Origin: Gammaproteobacteria bacterium
GTDB taxonomy: Bacteria; Pseudomonadota; Gammaproteobacteria; Pseudomonadales; Pseudomonadaceae
Length of the DNA stretch: 5,438 nucleotides
Assembly: GCA_012735335.1 (NCBI GenBank)
Contig: JAAYHO010000392.1
Span: forward strand, 1-5,438
Reading direction: 5' to 3'
The translations under genes were made by a program, and so were the position numbers. The notes under the pieces were generated by a model. It saw only the letters and a program-made list of their open reading frames with translations. It was not told the DNA's origin and did not search any database. Positions within the stretch are counted from its first letter, which is position 1. Every line of letters starts with the position of its first letter. Below are positions 1 to 5,427 of the stretch, one piece after another.

Positions 1-965
1 CGTATCACGTGGCGCTGGATCAGGCCCGGGAGAATGCCCGTGGCGAAGCCAAGATCGGCACCACCGGTCGCGGCATCGGCCCGGCCTACGAAGACAAGGT
101 CTCCCGCCGCGGCCTGCGCGTCGGTGATCTGTTCCACCGCGAGCGCCTGGCGGCCAAGCTCGGTGAAGTGCTGGACTACCACAACTTCGTGCTGAAGAAC
201 TACTACAAGGTCGAGCCGATCGACTTCCAGAAGACCCTGGAAGAGGCTCTGGAATTCGCCGAATGGCTCAAGCCCCTGGTGACCGACGTCACTGCCCGTC
301 TGCACGAGCTGCGTCGTCAGGGCGCCAACATCATGTTCGAGGGCGCCCAGGGCACCCTACTGGACATCGACCACGGCACCTATCCCTACGTGACCAGCTC
401 CAACACCACTGCCGGTGGCACCTCCACTGGGTCCGGGGTTGGCCCGCTGTATCTGGATTATGTGCTGGGCATCACCAAGGCCTACACCACCCGGGTCGGC
501 TCCGGTCCGTTCCCCACCGAGCTGTTTGATGATATCGGTGAGCGCCTGGCCGAGCGTGGCCACGAGTTCGGCTCCACCACCGGCCGTGCCCGTCGCTGTG
601 GCTGGTTCGATGCCGTGATCCTGCGTCGCGCCATCGATATCAACAGCATCAGCGGCCTGTGTCTGACCAAGCTGGACGTGCTCGACGGCCTGGATTCGAT
701 CCAGATCTGCGTGGGCTACAAGGATGCCCAGGGCAACCGCATCGAAGCGCCCAGTGATGCTGACAGCTACACCGGGCTGGAAGTGCTCTACGAGGAAGTA
801 CCGGGCTGGAGCGAATCGACTCTGGGCATCCAGAGCTTCGAGGAGTTGCCGGCCAACGCGCAGGCCTATATCAAGCGCATCGAGGAGCTGGTGGGTGCTC
901 CTATCGACATCATCTCCACCGGTCCCGACCGTAACGAGACCATCATTCAGCGGCCGATCTTCTGA
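1..965 (+). CDS. purA: Adenylosuccinate synthetase, 5'-truncated by window edge
   Basis: PurA joins IMP and L-aspartate, using GTP, to make adenylosuccinate, the first committed step from IMP to AMP; it is a cytosolic homodimer. The reading frame is open to the left edge (first whole codon at base 3, Tyr-His-Val-Ala-Leu-Asp), so the GTG at base 9 is an internal Val codon and not the start. About 320 residues are visible; the family is usually ~430, so roughly 110 N-terminal residues, including the QWGDEGKGK P-loop, lie outside. Visible motifs: the second PurA signature [12 protein letters not shown] (bases ~75-110), the IMP-binding [20 protein letters not shown] block followed by SSNTTAGG (bases ~336-419), the aspartate-loop TTGRARR (~576-596), the guanine-recognition TKLD (~666-677) and the C-terminal STGPDR (~917-934). 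It stops with TGA at 963-965, 17 bp before a strong terminator. No damage is seen. Assignment is essentially certain from remembered E. coli PurA alignment. Confidence 0.98.
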   Translation, partial: YHVALDQARENARGEAKIGTTGRGIGPAYEDKVSRRGLRVGDLFHRERLAAKLGEVLDYHNFVLKNYYKVEPIDFQKTLEEALEFAEWLKPLVTDVTARLHELRRQGANIMFEGAQGTLLDIDHGTYPYVTSSNTTAGGTSTGSGVGPLYLDYVLGITKAYTTRVGSGPFPTELFDDIGERLAERGHEFGSTTGRARRCGWFDAVILRRAIDINSISGLCLTKLDVLDGLDSIQICVGYKDAQGNRIEAPSDADSYTGLEVLYEEVPGWSESTLGIQSFEELPANAQAYIKRIEELVGAPIDIISTGPDRNETIIQRPIF

Positions 966-982
966 TCTGTTGTCTGGATATG

Positions 983-1008
983 AAAAAAGCGCCTTCGGGC
1001 GCTTTTTT
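983..1008 (+). terminator. Rho-independent terminator after purA, probably bidirectional
   Basis: A perfect 11-bp inverted repeat, AAAAAAGCGCC / GGCGCTTTTTT, is closed by a TTCG tetraloop. It has a T6 run on the plus strand and, because the other arm begins with A6, an equivalent U-tract on the minus strand. It sits 17 bp after the purA stop and about 20 bp beyond the stop of the converging oxidase fragment (TGA at 1032-1030). It can therefore end both transcripts and insulate purA from the damaged region. Confidence 0.95.
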
Positions 1009-1029
1009 CGTTCTGTCAGTTGGCCTGTC

Positions 1030-2001
1030 TCACACCGTCTGCTGCATCAGCCGGATGCTGTCCTCATGCAGGTAGCCCGGGTTCAGGTCGCGTACGTCGC
1101 TGCAGCCGATCTGCGCCAGGGTGTTGTCCACTTCGTTCTGCAGGATACGCAGAACATCGCTGACGCCTTCCTGACCATTGGCGGCGACGCCATACAGGGT
1201 AGCCCGGCCCAGCAGGATGCAGTCGGCGCCCAGGGCCAGCGACTTGACGATATCCGAGCCACGGCGATAGCCGCTGTCGATCAGAATCGGCTTGTCGATC
1301 TTCTGCCGGGTTTCGGCCAGTACCTGCAGTGGCGAGATGACCTCGGACAGCTGCCGGCCACCGTGGTTGGACAGGATGACGCCGTCGGCGCCGTTGGCCA
1401 CGCACTGCACCGCATCGTCGGCATTCAGTATGCCCTTGACCAGCAGGGTATGCGGCCACAGTTCGCGGAGCTGGCGCAGCGAGGCCCAGTCGAAGGTCGC
1501 GTCCAGGCTGCGGCTCATGGCGTTGGCCTGGGCTTCCAGATCGCTGGCGTCCTTGGTGACGAAGTTCGCCAGCTGCGGCTGGCCGTTGAGCAGGTAGTCC
1601 ATGGACCAGCTGGGATGGGTGATACCGTCCCAGATTACCGAGGGGCTCATGTTCATGGGGATCTTGAAGTTGTTGCGGATGTCCCGCTCGCGCAGGCCGT
1701 TGACCGCCACGTCGATGGTCAGTACCAGGGTGGTGTAACCAGCTTCAAGGGCGCGGCGGACCAGCCATTCGGACTGCTCGCGGCTGCTGACGTACAGCTG
1801 GAACCACTTGTCACCGCCAGCCCCGGCGGCCACTTCCTCGATCGAGTTGCTGGCCGGGGTGGACAGGGTAAAGGGGATGTTGGCCTGTTCCGCGGCACGG
1901 GCCAGGGCCAGGTCCGCGTTCGGCCCAGAGTGTGTAAAAACACTTTCCGTATGGTGGATGCCTAAGCCCAGCGCTCTTGGGCGAGGCGATTTCCCGAACA
2001 T
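1030..2001 (-). pseudogene. (S)-mandelate dehydrogenase-like FMN-dependent alpha-hydroxy-acid oxidase, N-terminus replaced by IS sequence
   Basis: The family oxidises 2-hydroxy acids to 2-oxo acids with FMN; MdlB passes electrons to the membrane quinone pool. From memory the protein aligns much better with Pseudomonas putida MdlB (393 aa) than with LldD, including the MdlB-like stretches LVLTIDVAVNGLRERD, QPQLANFV and IDSGYRRGSDIVK. The native part is bases 1030-1925 (about 297 residues, starting PNADLALARAA). Numbering the full open frame from an ATG at 2001-1999, family residues remain at Tyr70 (WFQLYV), Asp97, Arg104, Lys189, the catalytic His213 and Arg216 (SNHGGRQ), and the FMN-phosphate motifs DSGYRRG and LLGRA. 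The membrane-associating insert (~115-155) is also present. About 87 N-terminal residues are missing, including the expected substrate Tyr near residue 26 and the PTG flavin-contact motif of the first barrel strand. The first 26 residues of the open frame are translated IS sequence. I call it a pseudogene: the frame is clean, but a barrel without its first strand is unlikely to hold FMN normally. Confidence 0.88.
1926..1943 (-). repeat. Putative IS terminal inverted repeat (single surviving copy)
   Basis: CAGAGTGTGTAAAAACAC on the plus strand lies exactly where similarity to the oxidase stops. It contains the internal palindrome GTGT-AAAA-ACAC. It resembles the ends of IS1182-group elements (CAGxxTGTGTAAAAAC type) as I remember them. 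The matching repeat from the other end is not in the window, so the call depends on position and resemblance only. Confidence 0.5.
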
Positions 2002-2067
2002 CTACCAAGATCAGTACAGATTGCGTATCAGAGCGTGTATGAAGTGCTATCGGCACCTCTTGGAGCA

Positions 2068-2087
2068 GTAAAAGCTGAGGCTTTTAC
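2068..2087 (-). terminator. Hairpin at the transposase stop codon
   Basis: A perfect 8-bp inverted repeat, GTAAAAGC / GCTTTTAC with a 4-nt loop, overlaps the transposase stop codon. On the minus strand the descending arm is followed by TGCTCC and not by a longer U-run, so it is at best a weak terminator. It may instead be a structural feature of the original IS. It lies inside the remnant and upstream of the chimeric oxidase frame. Confidence 0.4.
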
Positions 2088-2170
2088 GCCGCCATCGCCT
2101 TCAGCAAGCCTTCTGTACCGATGATTTTTATAACCCGCTTCATGTTATAGGCGAGCACATTTAAGCTCAT
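2084..2170 (-). pseudogene. Transposase C-terminal fragment, IS1182-type
   Basis: Minus-strand codons from the ATG at 2170-2168 to the TAA at 2086-2084 encode MSLNVLAYNMKRVIKIIG followed by TEGLLKAMAA. The LNVLAYNxKRVIxIxG pattern is typical of the extreme C-terminus of IS1182-type DDE transposases (normally ~450-500 aa). All catalytic Asp/Glu positions are gone, so it cannot transpose. The ATG is an internal Met of the original protein; upstream codons (2171 and beyond) read into the antisense of the flavin reductase and no longer resemble a transposase. AT content is visibly higher than in the surrounding genes, which fits a foreign origin. Confidence 0.75.
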
Positions 2171-2466
2171 TGAACGTGCTGACCGGCGAACACCAGGATA
2201 TCTCCGGTGCTTTCTCCGACCGCGACATGACCATGGACGAGCGCTTTGCCCGCAGCGACTGGTCGACGCTGGAAAGTGGCGCACCGGCGATGAACGAGGC
2301 ACTGGTGAACTTCGACTGCCGGATCGCCCAGGTTCACCAGGTCGGCTCCCACGATATCTTCTATTGCGAAATCGAGGAGATCAGACAGGGCGCAGCAGAA
2401 AACGGGCTGGTCTACTTCAACCGCGCCTATCACAAACTGTGTGAGCAATCCCGGGCGGCGAGCTGA
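2170..2466 (+). pseudogene. HpaC-like flavin reductase, C-terminal fragment
   Basis: The family uses NAD(P)H to reduce free FMN or FAD for a partner two-component monooxygenase, as HpaC does for 4-hydroxyphenylacetate 3-hydroxylase. The 98-residue frame aligns from memory with residues ~75-166 of E. coli HpaC: NVLTGEHQDISGAF (HpaC NVLNHEQ...), MDERFARSDW (HpaC MEERFSLSCW), the nucleotide/flavin-contact region VGSHDIFYCEI, and the family ending GLVYFNRAYHKL. The N-terminal half of the barrel, including the TATAVCSVT-type flavin-phosphate motif, is missing. The only start in frame is a TTG at 2170-2172 with no purine-rich ribosome site ahead of it (the preceding bases are IS sequence), so translation is doubtful. 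The deletion joint is at 2170-2174, just before Asn-Val-Leu. The stop is TGA at 2464-2466, 77 bp before the NIPSNAP gene on the same strand, suggesting a former operon. Confidence 0.85.
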
Positions 2467-2480
2467 CCAAGCCCGCTGAT

Positions 2481-2509
2481 ATTTCCCCGGCCCGCTGGGC
2501 TGGGGAAAT
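2481..2509 (+). other. 13-bp stem-loop between flavin reductase fragment and NIPSNAP gene
   Basis: ATTTCCCC (2481-2488) pairs with GGGGAAAT (2502-2509). The stem continues inward through one G·U pair and GCCC/GGGC to a 3-nt loop (GCT), giving about 13 pairs. It is followed by GTGTTG, so it lacks the U-run of a normal intrinsic terminator. It could be a weak terminator of the reductase transcript, an mRNA-stabilising or processing structure, or a REP-like element. It ends 22 bp before the NIPSNAP ribosome site. Confidence 0.6.
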
Positions 2510-2531
2510 GTGTTGAACATCCGTAACAGCT

Positions 2532-2536
2532 GGAGG
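2532..2536 (+). promoter_or_regulatory. Ribosome binding site deciding a GTG start
   Basis: GGAGG lies 7 nt ahead of the GTG at 2544-2546. This near-consensus Shine-Dalgarno at ideal spacing supports GTG as the NIPSNAP start. It also argues against the overlapping frame that begins near 2510, which has no such site. Confidence 0.85.
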
Positions 2537-2543
2537 CAAGAGC

Positions 2544-3167
2544 GTGCGACTGTACGAGCTGATTCGTTTTACCGTGAAAGTCAGAACCCCGGCAGCGGTG
2601 CTGGATCGTCTCCAGCCGGTGCTGACCGACCCGCGCTCGGCTGCCCGATTGATGGGCTGCTGGCTGTCGGATATCGGCCCGCAGAATCAGATCCTGGTAC
2701 TGCGTGGCTTCGCTGATGAAACAACCCGCCAGCAGGAGCGCGAGCGCGTGCTGCTGGAGCAGGATGCCTTTGGCATCGGCGAGTATCTGCTGAACATGCA
2801 GATCGATGATTACACCCTGTTTCCCTTCCTGGAGCCGCTGTTACCCGGCGCCCACGGTCCCTTCTATGAACTTCGCGAATATGATCTGGTGCCGTCGGGG
2901 CTCACGCCGACGGTGGAAGGCTGGCGCAAGGCTGTTGGGCCGCGCACGGCAGAGAACTATTCGAACGTATACGGCGCCTTCTATGCCACCTCCGGCCAGT
3001 TGCCGCGCTATCTGCATATCTGGCCCTACGCCAGTCTGGAGCAGCGCCTGGATGTGCGCAGCCGGGCAGTGGCCGACGGGGTCTGGCCACCGGAGAACTC
3101 CGGACCGCAATTGACCACCATGATTTCCACCGTAGGCCGACCGGCCGCCTTTTCGCCGCTCCAATAG
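2544..3167 (+). CDS. NIPSNAP family protein, two domains
   Basis: This 207-aa protein has two NIPSNAP (dimeric alpha/beta-barrel-like) repeats. The first, residues ~1-95, opens with MRLYELIRFTVK. The second, residues ~107-197, has the classic family pattern: FYELREYDLVPSG, a W at 127, GAFYATSGQLPRYLHIWPYASLEQR and WPP at 181-183. There is no signal peptide or membrane segment, so it should be cytosolic. The family's biochemical role in bacteria is not settled; members often sit in catabolic gene clusters, and the fold resembles small monooxygenases and muconolactone-isomerase-like proteins. The GTG start is supported by GGAGG 7 nt upstream. It was probably co-transcribed with the flavin reductase ahead of it; with that promoter region deleted, its present promoter is unclear. 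It ends in TAG at 3165-3167, one base from the converging permease stop. The frame is intact, with codon use like its neighbours. Family call is confident; function is not assigned. Confidence 0.92.
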   Translation: MRLYELIRFTVKVRTPAAVLDRLQPVLTDPRSAARLMGCWLSDIGPQNQILVLRGFADETTRQQERERVLLEQDAFGIGEYLLNMQIDDYTLFPFLEPLLPGAHGPFYELREYDLVPSGLTPTVEGWRKAVGPRTAENYSNVYGAFYATSGQLPRYLHIWPYASLEQRLDVRSRAVADGVWPPENSGPQLTTMISTVGRPAAFSPLQ

Positions 3168-3168
3168 T

Positions 3169-4938
3169 TCAGAACGGCCAGAATACCGGAATAAAGATCA
3201 CCCCCAGCACCCAGAAGATCATGTTCAGCGGCAGGCCGACCTTGATGAAATCAATGAATCGATAGCCCCCGGCGCTGTAGACCATGGTGTTGGTCTGGTA
3301 GCCCACCGGGGTGGCAAAGCTGGTGGAGGCGGCAAAGGTCACGGCGATGAGGAAAGGGGTCGCGTCGACGCCAAGCATGGCGGCGGTAGACATGCCGATG
3401 GGTGTGAGTATCACTGCGGCGGCAGCGTTGCTCATGAACTCTGTGAGCACCAGGGCCATCAGATAGAGCACGGCCAGCACCACCAGCGGGCCGTGGGCGC
3501 TGACCAGACCCAGGGTGTTGGCGACGATGAACTCCGCCGCGCCACTCTGACTCATGGCGACCCCCAGCGGCAACAATCCAGCCAGCAGGATGATGATGCG
3601 CCAGTCGATGGTGTCATATACCTCATCGGCCTCCAGGCAGCGGGCCAGGGCCATGGCCACCGCGCCGACCAGCGCGGTGATCGAGATCGGCGCCCAGCCG
3701 ATGGCGGAGATGCCGATCACCAGCGCCATGGTGATCAGTGCAAAGGGGGCGCGCCAACCCATGGGGCGGTCCTGATCCCGCTGGCTGAGGACGATGACGC
3801 TGGTATCCCGGCGCAGGGCGGGCATCTCGCTTTCCGGGGTGAGCATCAGCAATACGTCGCCGACATTCAGGCGTACTTCCTTGAGCTGCTTGCGCAGCAC
3901 CTCACCGCGCCGGTGAATGGCCAGCACGGTGGCGCTGTGTTGCCAGCGGCGGTCGAGCAGCGCCAGGCTGCTGCCGATCAGCCGCGAGCGCGGGGCGATC
4001 ATCACCTCGGTCAGTACCTGCTGGGTGGCTTCTTCCAGGGTGCGAGTCTTGAACTCGAACTCGGAGTTGATCTCCAGGCCCATGCGGTTCTTCAGCTCGT
4101 CGAGCTTCGACCAGTCGCCCCGGGCGATCAGTATGTCCCCTTCCTCCAGCACCTGGGAGCGCGGCGACCAGACCTTTTCCTCGCCGCGTATCAGTTCCAG
4201 CACGTACACGCCGTACTCCTCGCCAAGCTTGGCTTCGCCTACCGAGGTGTCGATCAACGGCGAGTCGGGCATGACCCGCAGCTCGGTGAGGTATTTGCCC
4301 AGCTCATAGTGCTCGACCAGCTCGGTGGCGCGGGTCTGCGGCAGCAACCAGCGGCCGAGGGTCAACAGGTAGAAGCAGCCGGCGAAGAAGCAGATCACCC
4401 CCAGCGGGGTGAATTCGAACATGCTGAAGCCGGGATGACCCAGATCCCGGGCCATGGCATTGACCAGCAGGTTGGTCGAGGTGCCGACCAGGGTGCAGAC
4501 CCCGGCCATCTGCGACACATAAGACAGGGGAATCAGCGCCTTGGAGGCGGACATGCCGATACTCGCGGTAGCGGTCATGACAATCGGCATGAACACCGCC
4601 ACCACAGCGGTGTTGTTGACGAAGGGTGCGACCACCGCCAGCACGCCGAACAGTATCAGCAGGAACAGAAATGGTGATTTGGCCTGGCTCAGCAGGCGGC
4701 CGATACCCGACAGTGCACCGCTGTTCTGCAGACCTGCGGCGAGGATGAACATGGCCGCCACGGTGACCGTGGCCTGGTTGCTGAAGCCGCTCAGAGCCTG
4801 GCCGGGATTGACCAGCCCGAGGATGGCCAGACTGGACAGCACCAGCAGGGCAACCGCATCAATGCGCAGCTTCTCCGTGGCAAACAGCAGAATAGCCACC
4901 AGAGCGATAGCCAACACCAGTCCGATTTCCATTGTCAT
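3169..4938 (-). CDS. SLC13/DASS-type permease with two RCK_C (TrkA-C) domains
   Basis: This is an inner-membrane transporter of 589 aa. The order is an N-terminal membrane half (residues ~1-200, hydrophobic segments near 4-20, 27-45, 57-75, 90-120, 135-160 and 178-198), a soluble cytoplasmic stretch with two RCK_C-like domains (~205-285 and ~300-385), and a second membrane half (~397-589). The two halves carry the paired Asn-containing motifs of the family: FVNNTAVVAVFMP (106-118) and EFMSNAAAAVILTP (500-513). Residues 537-553, from ASTSF to NTMV, match the sodium:sulfate symporter signature exactly. Relatives carry sulfate, dicarboxylates or other anions with Na+; the substrate here cannot be told, and older annotations call such proteins citrate, sulfate or Na+/H+ transporters. 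RCK_C domains usually bind ligands and may gate transport. The start is ATG at 4938-4936, with AGGA 7 nt upstream; a second ATG six bases inside is possible. It stands alone on this strand, with the repeats upstream. Confidence 0.93.
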   Translation of the reverse strand: MTMEIGLVLAIALVAILLFATEKLRIDAVALLVLSSLAILGLVNPGQALSGFSNQATVTVAAMFILAAGLQNSGALSGIGRLLSQAKSPFLFLLILFGVLAVVAPFVNNTAVVAVFMPIVMTATASIGMSASKALIPLSYVSQMAGVCTLVGTSTNLLVNAMARDLGHPGFSMFEFTPLGVICFFAGCFYLLTLGRWLLPQTRATELVEHYELGKYLTELRVMPDSPLIDTSVGEAKLGEEYGVYVLELIRGEEKVWSPRSQVLEEGDILIARGDWSKLDELKNRMGLEINSEFEFKTRTLEEATQQVLTEVMIAPRSRLIGSSLALLDRRWQHSATVLAIHRRGEVLRKQLKEVRLNVGDVLLMLTPESEMPALRRDTSVIVLSQRDQDRPMGWRAPFALITMALVIGISAIGWAPISITALVGAVAMALARCLEADEVYDTIDWRIIILLAGLLPLGVAMSQSGAAEFIVANTLGLVSAHGPLVVLAVLYLMALVLTEFMSNAAAAVILTPIGMSTAAMLGVDATPFLIAVTFAASTSFATPVGYQTNTMVYSAGGYRFIDFIKVGLPLNMIFWVLGVIFIPVFWPF

Positions 4939-4945
4939 GCGTTAT

Positions 4946-4949
4946 TCCT
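4946..4949 (-). promoter_or_regulatory. Ribosome binding site of the SLC13 permease
   Basis: AGGA on the minus strand is followed by ATAACGC and the ATG at 4938-4936 (7-nt spacer). The internal ATG at 4932-4930 would have a 13-nt spacer, so the outer ATG is preferred. I could not pick out a convincing -35/-10 pair in the ~100 bp between this site and the repeats. Confidence 0.7.
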
Positions 4950-5050
4950 GATTCCTGGCTTGCGGGTACAGGGTGTAACGATAGCGCGATAACAGGGGCA
5001 GATGCACCGCCGGGTTGCATTCCGGTATTGCGAGCAAGGTTACCCCTCCC

Positions 5051-5143
5051 CGTCATTGCGAGGAGCGTAGCGACGCGGCAATCCAGTGCGTGAAGGCAGC
5101 TCCGAGCCCATGGATTGCCGCGCCCTTCGGGCTCGCAATGACG
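5051..5143. repeat. Interspersed palindromic repeat, copy 1 (93 bp)
   Basis: The outer arms CGTCATTGCGAG (5051-5062) and CTCGCAATGACG (5132-5143) are perfect 12-bp inverted repeats, extendable by CCC/GGG on either side (5048-5146). Inner arms CGCGGCAATCCA (5074-5085) and TGGATTGCCGCG (5111-5122) are another perfect 12-bp pair. The bulges between outer and inner arms each form a small hairpin of their own (GCGT-AGCG-ACGC on the left, GCCC-TTC-GGGC on the right), so the unit can fold as a cloverleaf-like structure. The arms are of a type I remember from scattered repeats in many unrelated bacterial genomes. It is non-coding and probably a non-autonomous mobile (MITE- or REP-like) sequence. Confidence 0.88.
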
Positions 5144-5195
5144 GGGTAGGGTGGCGCAATGAGGTTGGGAGAAGGGAGCACCCTGGCCCCATTTC

Positions 5196-5288
5196 CGTCA
5201 TTGCGAGGAGCGCAGCGACGCGGCAATCCAGTGCGTGCAGGCAACTCCGGGCCCATGGATTGCCACGCCCTGCGGGCTCGCAATGACG
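5196..5288. repeat. Interspersed palindromic repeat, copy 2 (93 bp)
   Basis: This has the same length and orientation as copy 1, with 87 of 93 bases identical by eye. The outer 12-bp arms are unchanged and perfect. The six differences fall inside: one breaks the closing pair of the left mini-hairpin (GCGC-AGCG-ACGC), one puts a mismatch in the inner arm (TGGATTGCCACG), one lies in the loop of the right mini-hairpin (TGC for TTC), and three lie in the central loop. The outermost stem is therefore the conserved part. The right flanks of both copies share a G(G/C)GTAGG motif, so the mobile or duplicated unit may extend slightly beyond the arms. Confidence 0.88.
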
Positions 5289-5307
5289 GCGTAGGAGGTG
5301 CAGAAAC

Positions 5308-5335
5308 GACAAAGCCGAGCATGCTCGGCTTTGTC
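5308..5335 (-). terminator. Perfect inverted repeat, probable terminator of tRNA-Leu
   Basis: GACAAAGCCGAGCA / TGCTCGGCTTTGTC is a 28-bp perfect palindrome that can form a stem of about 12 bp with a minimal loop. It begins 5 bp past the encoded CCA end of the tRNA. The descending arm carries only a short T-run (TTT, then GTC), typical of pseudomonad terminators whose T-run is part of the stem. Being symmetrical, it could also stop plus-strand transcription entering the tRNA gene. Confidence 0.82.
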
Positions 5336-5340
5336 TGTGT

Positions 5341-5427
5341 TGGTGCCCAGGAGAAGACTCGAACTTCCACGGCCGTGAGGCCACTAGCACCTGAAGCTAG
5401 CGTGTCTACCAATTTCACCACCTGGGC
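5341..5427 (-). tRNA. tRNA-Leu(CAG), CCA end encoded
   Basis: The minus strand reads an 87-nt tRNA. Acceptor arms GCCCAGG (5427-5421) and CCTGGGC (5351-5345) pair perfectly, followed by discriminator A (5344) and encoded CCA (5343-5341). The D-arm contains GAAATTGGTAGACAC, the anticodon arm is CTAGC-TTCAGGT-GCTAG with anticodon CAG at 5393-5391, and a long class II variable arm (GTGGCCTCACGGCCGT region) is typical of leucine tRNAs. The T-arm has GTTCGAGTC. It decodes CUG, the major leucine codon in GC-rich pseudomonads. The 5' end and promoter lie at or beyond the right edge. Its 3' end faces the repeats, and a stretch of this kind is a common integrase target, but no duplicated attachment core was found in the window. 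Confidence 0.96.

Larger units (their letters stand above)
1926..2170 (-). mobile_element. Remnant of an IS1182-like insertion sequence (3' end only)
   Basis: This ~245-bp stretch interrupts two unrelated coding sequences and contains the C-terminal end of a transposase on the minus strand. Its left boundary is inferred at base 1926: the oxidase codon expected there is Trp (TGG before CCG), and the two G's plus CCG are present before the sequence changes to CAGAGTGTGTAAAAACAC, which has the look of an IS1182-type terminal inverted repeat. The right boundary is inferred at 2170-2174, where transposase similarity stops and flavin-reductase similarity begins. The 5' ~85% of the element and its other terminal repeat are absent, and no target-site duplication can be recognised because one end is gone. 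Family assignment rests on remembered C-terminal sequences, not a search. Confidence 0.72.
4950..5340. other. Gene-free intergenic region between permease and tRNA-Leu
   Basis: No plausible gene was found here. Open frames on either strand cross the palindromic repeats and translate them into low-complexity, Arg/Ala/Ser-rich peptides. Contents: the permease leader (4950-5047), repeat copy 1 (5051-5143), a 52-bp spacer rich in purines and C-runs (5144-5195), repeat copy 2 (5196-5288), and the tRNA terminator (5308-5335). Confidence 0.8.

Noticed and set aside
1953..1962. GGTGGATGCC, which resembles the 5' region of 23S rRNA
   Set aside because: The match is only ten bases, the flanks do not continue as rRNA, and it lies inside the IS remnant.
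724..1965. Long plus-strand open frame (413 codons) running from within purA across the oxidase region
   Set aside because: It is the antisense shadow of the GC-rich oxidase fragment and begins inside purA in another frame. It crosses the terminator and has no family resemblance and no ribosome site.
3493..4677. 394-codon plus-strand open frame opposite the permease, rich in Gln, His, Gly and Asp
   Set aside because: Its composition is the typical antisense of a membrane-protein gene. The minus-strand product has clear SLC13 motifs throughout, so this frame is a shadow.
5028..5035. ATTGCGAG upstream of repeat copy 1, and CGCAATGA at 5154-5161 in the spacer, as decayed third repeat arms
   Set aside because: The matches are 8-10 bases with no partner arm at the right distance, so chance cannot be excluded.
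5051..5288. Possible CRISPR array
   Set aside because: There are only two units, each 93 bp and strongly self-complementary, with one 52-bp spacer. This does not fit repeat or spacer sizes of CRISPR arrays, and there are no cas genes.
5341..5360. tRNA-Leu 3' end as an attachment site with a duplicated core in the window
   Set aside because: I looked for a second copy of the CCTGGGCACCA-type end between purA and the tRNA and found none, and no integrase gene is present.
5040..5421. Minus-strand open frames of 116 and 122 codons over the repeats and the tRNA
   Set aside because: They translate the palindromic repeats into peptides often mis-annotated as hypothetical proteins, and one of them overlaps the tRNA. 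No ribosome site or conserved domain is seen.
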